Positions 39,669 to 51,800 of a stretch of DNA of 64,000 nucleotides are shown here, piece after piece. The position numbers were made by a program, and so were the translations under genes. The DNA is taken from positions 16,655,054 to 16,719,053 of the forward strand of contig HG738138.1 in the NCBI GenBank assembly GCA_000499405.2, written 5' to 3'. Under the pieces are notes generated by a model. It saw nothing but the letters and a program-made list of their open reading frames with translations, was not told where the DNA came from and did no database searches. Source of the stretch: Onchocerca volvulus (taxonomy: Eukaryota > Nematoda > Chromadorea > Rhabditida > Onchocercidae). The first letter of the stretch is position 1. Each line of letters begins with the position of its first letter.

Positions 39669-39685
39669 AGCTATGAAATGCAAAA
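39649..39685. other. perfect 16-bp inverted repeat
   Basis: TTTTGCATTTCATAGC, then AAAAA, then the exact reverse complement. It sits at the right end of the second copy of the duplication; the corresponding place in the first copy lacks the second arm. Confidence 0.85.
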
Positions 39686-41346
39686 TACAAGTTTTGACTG
39701 CTAAAAAAATGAAATATAAACTTTATACATTTCGTCAATTACTTCAGAACCGGTTAAAAACAAGATGTTGAATGAACGGTTAGCAGAAGTTGACATTTTT
39801 TGAATCCGGCTTATACTTTAAATTTAGGTCAAGAAATGAACACCTGATTTTATCATCAAATCTTCGAGAGTACATCTCTCTAATGGCAATATTATTTAAG
39901 TTCACGAGTTCACGTATATATATATATATATATTAATTGTCTGTTTTCTTTTATTCGGTTGGTATGCCAATTCGTCATTAAGAAAATTAATGTATCCCAT
40001 TTATTGTTGTCAAAACAACCTAATTTGAAAAATGAGAATTTGAAAATGTATGGAAAATGAAACTATGACCAAAAATCCATACAACTTTGTCATCTCGCTG
40101 CTTATAACAAATTGCCATTACTGACGATTGAAAGTGGGAAAAGTGATCGAATCAGAACATCAAAGGTATAGGCTGAAATCAAAATGACCTTTATATAGAA
40201 GATAGAAAAACAAGTTGGAAATAGAAATTTAATTTCGATTTCAATAAAGAAAGAATTTTTCACCGAATAATTTATTAAATCCGAATAGTCTATATTGATA
40301 ACCAATTATGATATTTGCATTCATCCGATTCAAAAGAAGCGGAAAGAATGGAAGATAAGCGATAACAGATATGAAATGCAATATGGATGAGTATTTTCAG
40401 AGATGTGAAATAATATGATTGTTCCTGTTCAGCATATCAAAACATATGAGTGACAATAATGAAAACTGCAGTAAACCTGCGACATCCGATTCCGTCCATC
40501 GGAAATCAAATGCGCTAGAGCTATTCAAAAAAATATTTTCCTTCGTCTTTTTTCTTTTTTTTTTTTTTTCTTTTTTTTTGTCATCCGAAATCAAGCATTT
40601 TCCTTTCATTCAATGGTCACTTTTCTCATTCAGATTAGTTAATAAATTTTAATTCAAATATTAACAAATTTCATTTCATTTTAATCAATTATTTGCAGCC
40701 ATGTTATAACTAAGATTGGAAATTTGGTGACATTTGGTAAGGATAAAAGACATGTATAATCTTGAATTATGATGATAATCAGAATTAATTGTATCGAACA
40801 TACAAGACTAGGTCCTATATAATAAGATAGCAGAATATAGATGGACGAAAAGAAATTAATCCATGATAAATTAACCAATGATAATTAGCCCGTGACAATG
40901 CCAACCTATAATTCTGAAACTGATCATAGTAAATTAAATAAAATTCAAGTCATGCTAAAAACTAAAGTTTTTAATTATGCTTATTTCTAGATAAGCAACA
41001 TCGTGATGGAATATTTATCGGACACTTCGGTTAATAACTGATACATTGCAAGATTATAAATTTTTTTTTAAAGGTTGTCGAATTTGGCCTTAAACCCAAA
41101 ATGATTTTTCGAGAAATTTTATGTATTTAATATTGCAGTGATTATGGCAATTGACATTGAATTAAATTGTATCATCTCCATTTTTGTTTTTAAGAAATGT
41201 TAGACACAAATTATTCTGTAAAAGAAAAATTGTGAAGAAGATAAGTTTTACAATTTAATCGATCTGATGAAGTAGTTCGAAACTTTCACATTCATTCCGA
41301 TAAAAAATCCCGACTTCTATAATGTATCACCTCCATTTTTGATTTA

Positions 41347-41439
41347 CATTGTTTTGGCTATGTTCATCGTAATATCAAACCAGAAGATGTTAAACTTTAT
41401 AAAGATAACATTCTTGCTTTGTACATCATCTTGGATTGA
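41347..41439 (+). pseudogene. protein-kinase catalytic-loop relic (CK1/TTBK-like)
   Basis: Thirty codons read HCFGYVHRNIKPEDVKLY..., followed by a short segment ending YIILD and then TGA. This matches the protein-kinase catalytic loop (H-x-x-G-[YF]-x-H-R-D-[IV]-K-P-x-[ND]), especially the CK1/TTBK branch that is greatly expanded in nematodes. The catalytic aspartate of HRD is replaced by N. The N of KPxN is D. The DFG region is broken by the stop. No N-lobe or C-lobe exons with splice signals were found nearby. It is best read as a decayed fragment of a kinase gene or retrocopy. Confidence 0.5.
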
Positions 41440-42985
41440 CAATGCGGTATGCATGGTACCAATGAATGAGCCCAATTTTTCAGTAGCAGTAGGAAGAGAT
41501 CAGGTATGCAAAAAAAAAATCGATATTTACCTAATAAATGCTATTTCAAGTTGTAGATGTTGCAATTTTGTAGGTAATATCAATTGATTACTGCAAACAA
41601 TTTCTCCTTCAGGAAAGTACTCTTCTTCATTTTATCCCCTTTCATTTTTTGCTTTCTCTATTTTTTCAAAGGAACGAAATGATGACCTTTGAAGATGATT
41701 TTATGTTCCCATCAAATGGATTAATTGCGCCTCTAAATATCCAGTTTGTTGAACATCTTTAGATGATTATTCTGATTTTTGCTAGCTTTTTATTATTTTT
41801 TTTTTGTTTACATCTATATTCCCTGCTAAATATGTTCTTCGAAACTGTCCATCAGAAATTTTCGAATTATAGATTAGTTCCTAGAATTTATATTTACCTA
41901 GGATTAAAATTGTATTATGCGCGCGAATGTAACAAAAATCTTTCCTAAGGTTTTAATGTTACATATAATTGAAATATTATCAAAAAAAAAAAGGAAAAAT
42001 TTCCCGATACAACTGCCACTTGTTTATGGAAGGTCTGAAAAATGTTACAGTACAATTCGCCAAATTTCCTCTTCAATTTTAATTATTTTCTTTTTACATA
42101 TTCTGTTCTATAAAAAAGCGAATTGTAAAAATCATTGATGATGCAAATAAAGAAATTTAAAACTTCCGGCTTAATACTCAAATAATTTTGATGCAATATT
42201 TTAGTGCTATGAAGTTTGGATCGGAATGATTCATAAAATTACTTCTACTTGGCTACACTATTAAATGATGCAAAAACGCAAGCAAATGGTGTACGATTGG
42301 CAAGCTCCCATAACCATCATTGGATACCAGGAACCAAATGGGCTAAACATTTTTCACAACTGGAGTTTGAATATTTTAATGAGCTCTACGGGAAAATACT
42401 CTTTAATTCAACTACATCATATTCAAAGGAAAAAAGTTTGAAACAAAGTTTGGACATAAAGTTTTGAAGTAGCAATAATTTTACAGCGATCACAATATTA
42501 ATGTCAGATGCTAACAAAACTACCTCTTTCCTCATTTTTGACCCATAATTCTGAATTGATCAAACTTTCCATTTCATCATCCGCACAATTGCCTAAAACT
42601 ACATATCAGTGAAAGAACAGCTAAGATCAAAAAGTCTTTGATGACAATACATCCAATTAACTCAGTTTATCTATCTCTGTCTGATGACAATCCATAGTTA
42701 ATTCATTTTATCTACCTCTGTCCTGATTTCACTTGTCTTATCCAAAGATGACAATTGAAGTAAGGATAGGGAGAGATAAAAAAAAAAAAATATTTTATGC
42801 GAGATCATTTTTTTCGAAAATGAATCAAAAATAATTTTTTCCTTCCTCTTATTTTTCTCAGTGGTATTACTTCATGTTAACCAGTGATTATACGGTAATA
42901 GTACGATGAGTAAAACCAAAATATCAATTTCGACTAATTCCATTTGTTTATTTGATATTAACTGGAGTCTATAAAAGTTTAAAAT

Positions 42986-45225
42986 TTAAAAGTTAAATCG
43001 AGAATTTGAAAAACAACCTCGATTTTTACGTGGGAAGCATTTGTCCGTAATATGATGCAAATCGCTGGCATATTGCATGCGGTGATCCTCTATAAGACTT
43101 TCATCACCATCATGGCATGCTTTAACATGTTTAATTACATCCGATTTGGTAATTGTTGTCCATGTTTTCTTACATTCACGACAGAAAAACATCGGCAGAC
43201 GTACATGCCTTCAAAAAAAAAAAAAAAAAAACGAATATTTGCTGAACACATCATATATCTTTTGGGTGATAAATCCTAATTTTACCTTACATACGACACA
43301 CGAATCACTCAGATCAGGATTTTTTCCAAAATTAGTTTATATTGCCGAAATTTTATTCCTATCAGTTGCAAAACTTTTATTATGAAAGACTTTAATAAGA
43401 TAAATTACACTTTAAAGTTTCATAATTAATGTCTTATTCCGTAGCATTGTACTTTTTTGAAATATACAAGGCTACTCGCAGGATATTGTGGGAAAAAGTA
43501 CCAGTATATTTGATTCATACTTGGAATTAGCATGGTAGATAAGTGAGGAACGTTGACCAGTAACTTGAAGACCGCAAATATTACAAATTCGAGGTGGCCT
43601 TGATCGTTTCTTCGTTTGCTGACATAGCAAATCGCTATTCGTTGCTAGACCATTTGATGGATCAACGATATCAGTTGGCTCACATCCTGTTACAGCGGTA
43701 TTGGCACTACTGCCAGCTTCATTTCGGTATAAATCACCCAAAATACTCACTAAAAAATATTGTGATTGCAGATATTGCCAGAAGAAAGTCGAAATCAATT
43801 CGATTAAAATTGACAATTGAATCATTTTAAAGTTTTAGAAAAGTTGACTACTTACCAATATTTACTTGATCCGGATCATGTTGTAATACAGCAGCACATT
43901 GGAAAGTACCAGACTGTGAATCTGATTCCTTTTCCAAAGCGCTGTCTTCTGGCTCCATTTCACTACCCTAAAAAATTTTCGAAAACCAAAATTTTAATAC
44001 TAATTAAGTTTAAATAATCGAAACATATCAAAATTACAAGAAAAATTTAACTTCAAGAAAAATACTCTTGAAATATCACTTTATAGAAAAAAATACTTTG
44101 GCACTCTCGATTTTCGCTTCTTTTTCGGTTTCAGTCATACGAGTCAATTCATCGGAATCCACTGAGGCAGTACATAGTTCCCCGGAACTAAGTAATGACG
44201 AATAGTCGGTTGTTCTTCAAATTTTGAAATTTATAAATTTAAAAGCCAATAAATAGTAAAGGTAAGCTTAATTCTGGATCGGAAATGATACTAAAAAAAA
44301 AGAAAACAAAGCCAACAAGCAAATAAACAAACTTTCTTCGTTTGTAAGTTCCAAACGGAATTTTCGATACAGTAATAGAATGATGCAACATTTCCCTGAT
44401 TTTTTCACGTTTACGATGAAAGTCTGGCGTGATCTTATACTTCACCTTAAAAAAGACAAAACAAAGTTGTATTTTTCGGTATAACTATTTGTTAGCAATA
44501 TAAACAAGATTATTTTAAAGACTGTAAGTTGGAATATTTGGCGGAAAATTAAATAAATAGTCTTGAGAAAGTTACGTGAATGGCTTATGATTTAATAGTG
44601 AATAATCGAATGAGAAAGTACTATTTATAGCTTCTTCATTCATCTAAGTTATAGCTGAAATAGATTACATTAGGATATGTATTCTTGGATCCAACAGAAG
44701 CGCAGCACACGGAAAAAGTACTTTCCGATCGAGTAGAAGCCCAACCTACGGGTAGGGTACTCTTGGATCAATAGAAACCCAGCTCGTGGGAATGGTACTT
44801 TCAAATCTAGCATAACACCTTATATGAATATTCTTTAAATATTCTCATCGTTGTGAATATAAAGAAGTAATTTAGCTGACAGTCAAACGTAAAACACGCA
44901 ATACATCAAAATATAAAATGATACTTTACTCAACTTTAAAACTATGTCAGTTGTCACCAAATTGTATTGATAGTTGATACTATACGCAACAAAAAATATG
45001 TGTAGTAATTATGCAATAAATTAAATAACGAACATAAAACTCTTTCAATCCATGATCCGTAGTACAATGGCTAATTAGAGCAAATTCGGTCGGAAATTTC
45101 GAAAAACGACACCGTTCACATTCATACGGTATATGACTGATATGATCCGCGGCAATATGTATTTCCAGTTCTTCTACGGTTTCAAACGTCGGCGCTTGCA
45201 ACGGACAAACGACGCAACGAAACAT
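42986..45225 (-). CDS. C2H2 zinc-finger protein, four fingers
   Basis: Six exons splice in frame to 328 residues: 45225-45034, 44445-44333, 44214-44097, 43967-43856, 43749-43521 and 43208-42986. Finger 1 (CVVC...HIAADH) and finger 2 (CERC...HCTTDH) are in exon 1. An acidic, Ser/Glu-rich linker of about 150 residues follows. Then come finger 3 (CNICGLQVTGQRSSLIYH) and finger 4 (CRECKKTW...HVKACH). Finger 3 is split by an intron just before its last histidine: HANSK ends exon 5 and H opens exon 6. The paired-finger arrangement suggests nucleic-acid binding; the gene itself is not recognised. The ATG lies 6 bases inside the exon after TTTTTTCAG, which could be a spliced-leader site. Alternatively an upstream exon at about 45392-45330 (ATG...GECF|GTGAGT) joins in frame and would add 23 residues (21 from that exon plus two codons ahead of the exon 1 ATG). 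The exon 6 acceptor follows an A/T-homopolymer run. Confidence 0.82.
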
Positions 45226-45576
45226 TTGTGCCTGAAAAAATTTTCAAAATTCAAAAATAAACCAGTCACCGTCTTTGATTTATTACGAACGATCTTTGAT
45301 CTCATATCAGATGTTTGATGCAGACTCACGAAACATTCACCTCTGTTTACACTTGTAAGAGAATTTTTGGCCAATTGAATATACAATAGCATGTATTACA
45401 ACACATTACATGTATTTCTTAATAAGAGCGCAATAGTCCTAATGGAGATGGAAATTCGAATGAACAAATTTCAACTGATCAAATGAAGTAAATGAAGTTT
45501 CCTACACGCAAAATTTCATGAAATATTGAAGAAACGGAAAAGATTCAAAAGAACAACTACAGAAAGCTGACTACAT

Positions 45577-45985
45577 ACAGTATCCATTAATGAATAGTGC
45601 AAGGAACGACAAATTCTGTGAATACATCTGTACAGTATCACGGATAGATGATACAAGAGACAACAATGAAATGCATGCTATGTACAATACTACGGATGGA
45701 TAGCACAAGAATAACCAACTTTGCGGCCATATCTAATATCACAGATGGATAGCATATGAGACGTTAATGAATTTTGCGGTTACAAAGAGTACGGTGGATG
45801 GTACAAGGGAAATGGTGAATTTCACAGTCATGTACGGTATCGCAGATGGACAGTATTCAATTTCGAATAGAGCAAAGGATATAAGGAGTAACGAGCATCA
45901 CGGATGAATGATGTATTTCGCGATTACAGATGGATGGTATGAAGGACAACAATAAGTTCCATGACTACATACAGTACCACAACGG
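45577..45985. repeat. degenerate minisatellite, about 52-bp units
   Basis: Roughly eight units share TACAGTATCACGGATGGAT (or variants), a purine-rich AGCACAAGAGACAACAATG block, and TTTCGCGGTTACAT. Unit length varies from about 45 to 60 bp and the CpG-containing motif ACGGATGGAT is the best-kept part. GC content is higher than in the surroundings. Confidence 0.7.
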
Positions 45986-46139
45986 GGGAAACAATGATTT
46001 CGAGATGCATCATTTATAATTGCAGAGATATCAGTGCAATGACAAATCTAATATTTTAACTGAGGAAAAGGAAATATTTAAAACTAAATCAGAGATTTAA
46101 AATCGAACAGAAAATGAGGATACGGTAGGGACAGTGGGA

Positions 46140-46450
46140 AATGACAGTTGATAATGGCAGTAATAGTAATGGTGCAGTAGTAATAATAGTATTAGTAGTG
46201 GAAGTGCAGTAATAGTAACAGTGCTGTAGCACAGTAAAAGCAGTAGTAGTAGTAGCAACAATAATAATAATAATAGTAATAATAGTTGGTAATAGTGGTA
46301 GCAGTAATAGTAATAGCAGCAGTAGTGGTATTAATAATAGTAACAATAACAGTGATCGTAGTACTGATAGTATCAGTAGTGGTAGTAGAGTAATAATAAT
46401 AGGAGCAGTAATAGTAACAGTAACAATAATAGTGGTAATAGTAATAGTAG
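46140..46450. repeat. imperfect trinucleotide repeat (TAG/TAA/CAG)n
   Basis: About 100 triplets of the form TAGTAATAG, CAGTAGTAG and AATAATAG occur with frequent single-base changes. All six frames are distorted by it; the tyrosine/threonine-rich open frames on the minus strand are translation artefacts. Confidence 0.9.
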
Positions 46451-46559
46451 TGATGTTGTGGTTTTTGAATATCAGGAGGAGTGCTGGATGGTGGTGCTGC
46501 TCGTTTCCTTCCGTTACTATTCATTTTTGTTTGATTCATTCCCCTTTCATTCATACAAA

Positions 46560-46674
46560 GTGGGAGGAGAGTGAAAAAGAACGAGGAGGAGGAAGAGGAG
46601 GAAAAGACTGGAAGAGGAAGAACGAATAGGAAGAGGAAGGAAAGGATGGGAAGAAGGAAGAAGGAAGGACGACG
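46560..46674. repeat. purine-only tract (GAGGAAGAGGAAGG type)
   Basis: About 115 nearly pure purine bases occur on the plus strand, adjacent to the triplet repeat. Mirror-like parts could form triplex (H-DNA) structures in principle. Confidence 0.8.
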
Positions 46675-48454
46675 CATGAAAAGAATTCGAATCGATCGGT
46701 TCGAGGAATTTTGTTATTATTGATAATGAAAATGCTTTTCATTCACGATGGTTTTTAGCATTAAAATGTGAATGAAATATTTGAAATAAGTAAAAGAAAA
46801 ACATTGGATTATTTAATTTGAAAAAGACTGGAGATACAGAATTGATCGGTATTTTCTGATCTCAAAAAGATTAAGTCAACACAGAACATTTAGAATGATT
46901 GATCGATGTATTCATTTATCATCGCGGGATTGCCAATCTTCCCGCACTAATCATTCTGGAACAATAATGTTAAAAATCTTATCAGTCGAATAATATTTTG
47001 TTTGCATCATTTTCTTAATAATAATTTTACTTGAAACAAATCTGAAATAAAATAAAATTTCCCCATTCTAAATTTGTTTTTTTTATTTGGTTTTTATTCG
47101 GTTTTTTATTTGGCCTTTTTTCATTCTTTTGTTTACCGTATATTAAAAGAACAAAACATATGCATATTTCAAATTTGTCATTTGTGATTTGTGGTCAGTG
47201 GACGATTATTCATTGAATGATGTGACACTAGGCAATGTTTCATAATTTGTTTCTGATTAATAGTTGTTGCAGAATTAACATATCGTTTGTATAGGCTTAC
47301 TAGTTCTTTTGAATTGAAATTTTAGACTTTTGCTGCTCGGAATCTTACACAGATCGTTATTGGCATATTTTCTTGGTATAAGTAGAATTTTTACTCGAAT
47401 TATTCGTTGTAATTATACCGATGGTATCTGTGCTCTTATCATTACCTGTTTATTTACCAGTCTTAATTTCAATATCATCTTTAATTCAATTCTCTTTTTT
47501 CGAATTATGATATTATTCATCACTCATCTATCTAGTTCTATTTAATTTTAAATTCAGTGAACATTTCCTGCATCGAATTAAATAATCTGAAATTACTGCT
47601 CATTATTGGTCAAAAATTGACCATTACATCATTCCAATAATTTGGGAAGGAGGAGAAGCTCCGGAAGATTTAAAAGATTCGGATTTTGAAGCAGAAACAG
47701 TTCAAGTTCGGAGCAACAATCCAAGTTCAAGAAACAGTTCAGTTCGGAGTCTCTACACCGACCCAGCGGCAGTTTTACAACGACATAGATCGAAGCAGCA
47801 GTAGCAGCAAATCGACAGTCAAGGAATTCTATTCTCTACAAATGACAAAGTGATCAATTTGTATGGATATTCTCAAATAACTGTTCGTGCCGTACAAGAA
47901 GAACCGCTCTTCTGTCAATCAAATAAGCTTTTAACAAAAGGATTCGTTTCTGTCACATTAACACATTTAAAAAAAAAAAGACTTCTCCAACGAATGTTGT
48001 CATTCGTAAATATTTTGATGATTTAAAGGAAATAATTTATTTGATTGATTGAGAGCTTTTCCAGGAATATGTAAAATTTGACTGCATATTACAAACGATA
48101 TAGCATTCAAAATATGACACTTTTCTTTCACAAATTGTTTGGCCCGAGACTCAAAATACCAGGAAGTAATAAATTTATTTTCTGTTGTCTTCTTTTCACA
48201 TAACTAGTATGTTCTATATTTATTGCATCAATTTTGTTATTAATTTTCCTCGCTTTGATAGTTTACCTTTTAGTTTTCTAATTTTAAACTTCGTGACAAG
48301 TTGTATTTTTAACAGAAATTTGGGGGGAAAGAATGAAATGACATACATATTTGATTACATGATGTAGCAATACATTTATTATAAAATTATATAATCATAT
48401 GCATGATCTGATAATTGTGATAATTGCTGGAAAGCATTATGCGATAATTATCAT

Positions 48455-48715
48455 GTTTTCCCTTAATATTTGATGCAGCAAGAATTTCAAGAAAAAAAAT
48501 GAATAGCAGAAATCTAAAAAATAATAAATTTTGCTTTCCATGCTTTTCTGTAATATTTGACGTAGCGAAAATTTCAAGAAAAAATGAGCAGTAAAAATTT
48601 GAGAAATAAAGAAATAAATTACGTGAAATGACGTTATCATATATGTACAGTGTTTTCGACGATATTTCTTATTGATTTCTACGTTTTTTCGTAATATTTG
48701 ATGTAGCCTTTTAGA
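48455..48715. repeat. degenerate tandem repeat, roughly 90-140 bp spacing
   Basis: The motif TAATATTTGA(T/C)G(C/T)AGC(A/G)A(G/A)AATTTCAAGAAAAAA occurs near 48462 and 48551, and its first half near 48691. In between are related AT-rich stretches. It ends 170 bp before the start codon of the next gene. Confidence 0.65.
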
Positions 48716-48889
48716 TTTTGCATTGAGCATATGTTGAATGTATACAGAAACGAAATATTTTCAAAAAATCAGTTAGAGTTATTTGTCATTATCATTCGAC
48801 CTGACTTTGTTGTTTTCGATGCGTTTAATTGTTGTAAAAATGTTTTTATTGTTTGTCATTTAAAATTATAGTAATTTTAGGATTTAAGA

Positions 48890-51800
48890 ATGTCAAAATG
48901 TGCGGGATTGATAACTCATCAAGCTGATAGTGGATTGTTATACGTATTTGTACCAGGTTTTCTTTTATTCATTCTCATTTTTCTTTTTACGGTATTAATT
49001 TTCGCATTTGCATAATTGGGAAATCATTGGTAACTTAGAATATAAAGATAAGGAATGATTTGCTTATGACGGAAACATTTATTGCATGGCTAATCAAATT
49101 TCACCAGGATCTTATTACTTTGATAATTCATTTCAGATTTACTGGTAAAGACGTTTGTTAAAAAAATGTTTGCGTTTTTGTTTATTTCTAGGCAAACATC
49201 CTGATTTGGTGATTGATGAACGGAAAACATCGATTGATGAACAACGTTTTCGTGTTGGCGATTTTATATCATTTATTGATGTCAATGGTTCTATCACATC
49301 ACCAAAACGAATGGAGAAACTGTTCGAAACACGTTTCCTAAATAATCGTTTGCAAGTATAAGTTATCATTTCTACTTATACAGTGCAAACTTCCATTTAT
49401 TTAACTGTTTGAAATCTATTTTTTCCGATCACTAATAAATAAATGTGACATTTATTTACGTATCATGTTGGTTGTCAATCATTCATGCTTGTTATAAAAT
49501 TAATTATATACTTGCCAGGAATCCATAAAAAGATACAATATTTCTTTTGGCCATATTTTAGGTGCAAGTTTCAGTGGTGTTTCCTCCAGAAGAATTCTCT
49601 GTTGTCTCTAATTATAAAACACTTGCTTGGTCTCCAGACTTTGCATTCGTCGGCTGCTCTCCTGATGTTGTGAAGAGATTCTGCCGAAATCAAATATATA
49701 TGGCTTGGATTGAAAGGTATGATCGCCTAGAGATGAAGAATATCTTTGTTGCTGTTCCCTTTTCGGAGTAATTTTATATTTCTAAAGGATATAGAATAGG
49801 GCATTTCAGATCACTATACAAAACCACATTTAATTTCTTCTGTTGAAGTTGACCTGTAATTATTACCTTATTTCGGTCTGTTGTGAAATTCCTAGTGGCT
49901 AAATGAAATCTACGATTGATAGTTTTATTTGGTCAAGATTACGACAATCATTTTAGTCTTTTATCCAAAGCTACAAAGAGAACACATGAGACATACAAAA
50001 AGCAAAAATTGTATTATTTATATTACTATGAATTAAGGCTTGTTTTTATTTTGGATAGTCCAGCTTATTACAGAGTTCCTCGAATGATCCAAAAAGTTGC
50101 TGGTATTTTGGTTTCTTGGCAAATAGTGGATGATGTTTTTGATAAATGTGATGAGCAAAACAGACAACTTATTAGCAAAGCAGTGAGTCTATGTTTGTTT
50201 ATGCTACTGCTAGTTATTAGTATAGTTTTAAATTACCCATTACAAACTTTTTTATTTCATTTTCTCAACATCAAGAACAAAAAGCATACTTCACTTTTCT
50301 TTTTTAAATTTTAAATCGATATTATTTTCCTAATTAAAGCTTGTATTTTTGATCCCAGAATCATTAGTCGCTTGCTTTTTACGAAATGTTTATTAGAAGA
50401 TTCTATAATATTCTAATTTAATAAGAATTATCGTATATTTAGCCATGGAACGACAAAAAAAGCAGTCATTACTTCCGATCAATTCCTTGTTGTCCACACC
50501 GGATGCAGCAAAAACCTTTTCACAACCGGCGTGCTATTGCTACATCACTGAAAAAAGTTTCATTTTTTAAGTTTCAAAAATATTTGTAGTAGTATTTTAC
50601 AATCTGATCAATAGATGATTTGAATAAGCCTTTCGAATAGTTCCCGTCATGCTCTCTTTCATTAGATGGATATAGGAATATACCATCGTCCGTTTGCTAT
50701 ATGAATTAATTGAATAATCAGTGAAGTTGTTTCCGAGTCTTCTAAGTACTAAATCTAGGATGAAAAGGGATAAATTATAGTACATCGATAATTATCAAGG
50801 CTTAGTGACAGAAGTAAATGATTCAAGCGCTAAAGTATGGTCATTGGCAATACCAGATAGTGAAGTGGTATTTCTTTTCGGTGCTCGTGATGGAATGAAA
50901 GTTGGTGATTGGGTTCAGTTCAACTGCGCGTAAGCATTTATGATTCAATTCTGATCTCGTTATCGTAATATTTTTATGAGTGATTGCGATTTCGGTCTGC
51001 TGCATCTTACGCAAAACTCGATTAGACGACGTTTAAACAGTGTTGAAAAGAGTGAGACCTGTATTCTAGAAGCTGCGAATTAATCCAAAATATAGGTGGA
51101 TGCTTTAATGATTCGAATTATCCATAGATCTGAGAAAAGATATGAGCGAATCTTGAATCTCTTCCGAAAGGTTTTGCTTGATTGCTACTGTTTGTTGACA
51201 TGCAGTTACACTTTAATGGAAGGACTCTGTTCACTTGATGATTGTTTTTTTGTATATAAATGTTTAATTTGTTTAGGTTTGTAATGAAATCAAAACGAAT
51301 ATTTCATTTTTCAGACCATCTATACGTCCATATCTTAACTGCTATTTGCATGGGAAAAAATTTTTAATAATTGAACCAGTGCTTCCAGCAAAACCCTTCA
51401 ATAACACAGTTCAAGTTAGTTTTCTGTCAAAAAATGAGGAACATGGATTTTTTTTTCTAATTCATTTAGATTTAAAAGTGTACTATGGTGATTAAATTCG
51501 ATTTGAAAATTATAAATTTTATGCAAGGTATAAAGATTATTAAAAGAATTTTTAATATTTGGTTTGTCAATCACTGTTTGTTTTGGATGAATTAAACCGG
51601 ATAGTCTAACTGCTCTATCACAGTCCTATTTCAAAAAAAAATAATATTGCGGTTATATTTAATATATCATTATGCCAGAATAATCTGAAAATCTTATCTA
51701 ATAAAGCCAAATATGTTATTAATAATAAAAATGATAATAGAAAAGATCAGTCTTTTGGTGACTAGATATTGTGACGCTATTTGAATAGTTAAAAAGTTTG

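Larger units (their letters stand above)
39351..42985. other. convergent intergenic region with duplications and a pseudogene scrap
   Basis: This spacer lies between the 3' ends of the Dispatched-like gene and the C2H2 gene. It contains a poly(A) signal at 39396, a tandem duplication with an embedded hairpin, a TA run at about 39917-39934, and a kinase-like relic, all listed separately. The rest, including open frames at 40.1-40.9 kb and 42.2-42.5 kb, shows nothing I can support as a gene. Confidence 0.55.
45232..48889. other. divergent intergenic region, repeat-rich
   Basis: This spacer between the C2H2 gene (-) and the unrecognised modular protein gene (+) must carry both promoters. An ATTTTAG acceptor at 48880, 10 bp before the downstream ATG, could be a spliced-leader or 5'-UTR splice site. 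The region is dominated by the repeats listed separately. The open frame at 47330-47545 shows no homology. Confidence 0.5.

Noticed and set aside
43280..43330. Open stretch reading SDSCVVCK with a donor, between exons 5 and 6 of the C2H2 gene
   Set aside because: No acceptor gives the required phase, and direct joining of exon 5 to 43208 completes finger 3 (HANSK-H) perfectly.
45330..45392. Upstream exon adding MLLYIQLAKN...GECF to the C2H2 protein
   Set aside because: It is in frame and has a GTGAGT donor but no conserved feature; kept only as an alternative in the gene entry rather than as its own feature.
46192..46677. 161-codon Tyr/Thr-rich open frame on the minus strand
   Set aside because: It is a translation of the imperfect triplet repeat and adjoining purine tract; no homology and no splice context.
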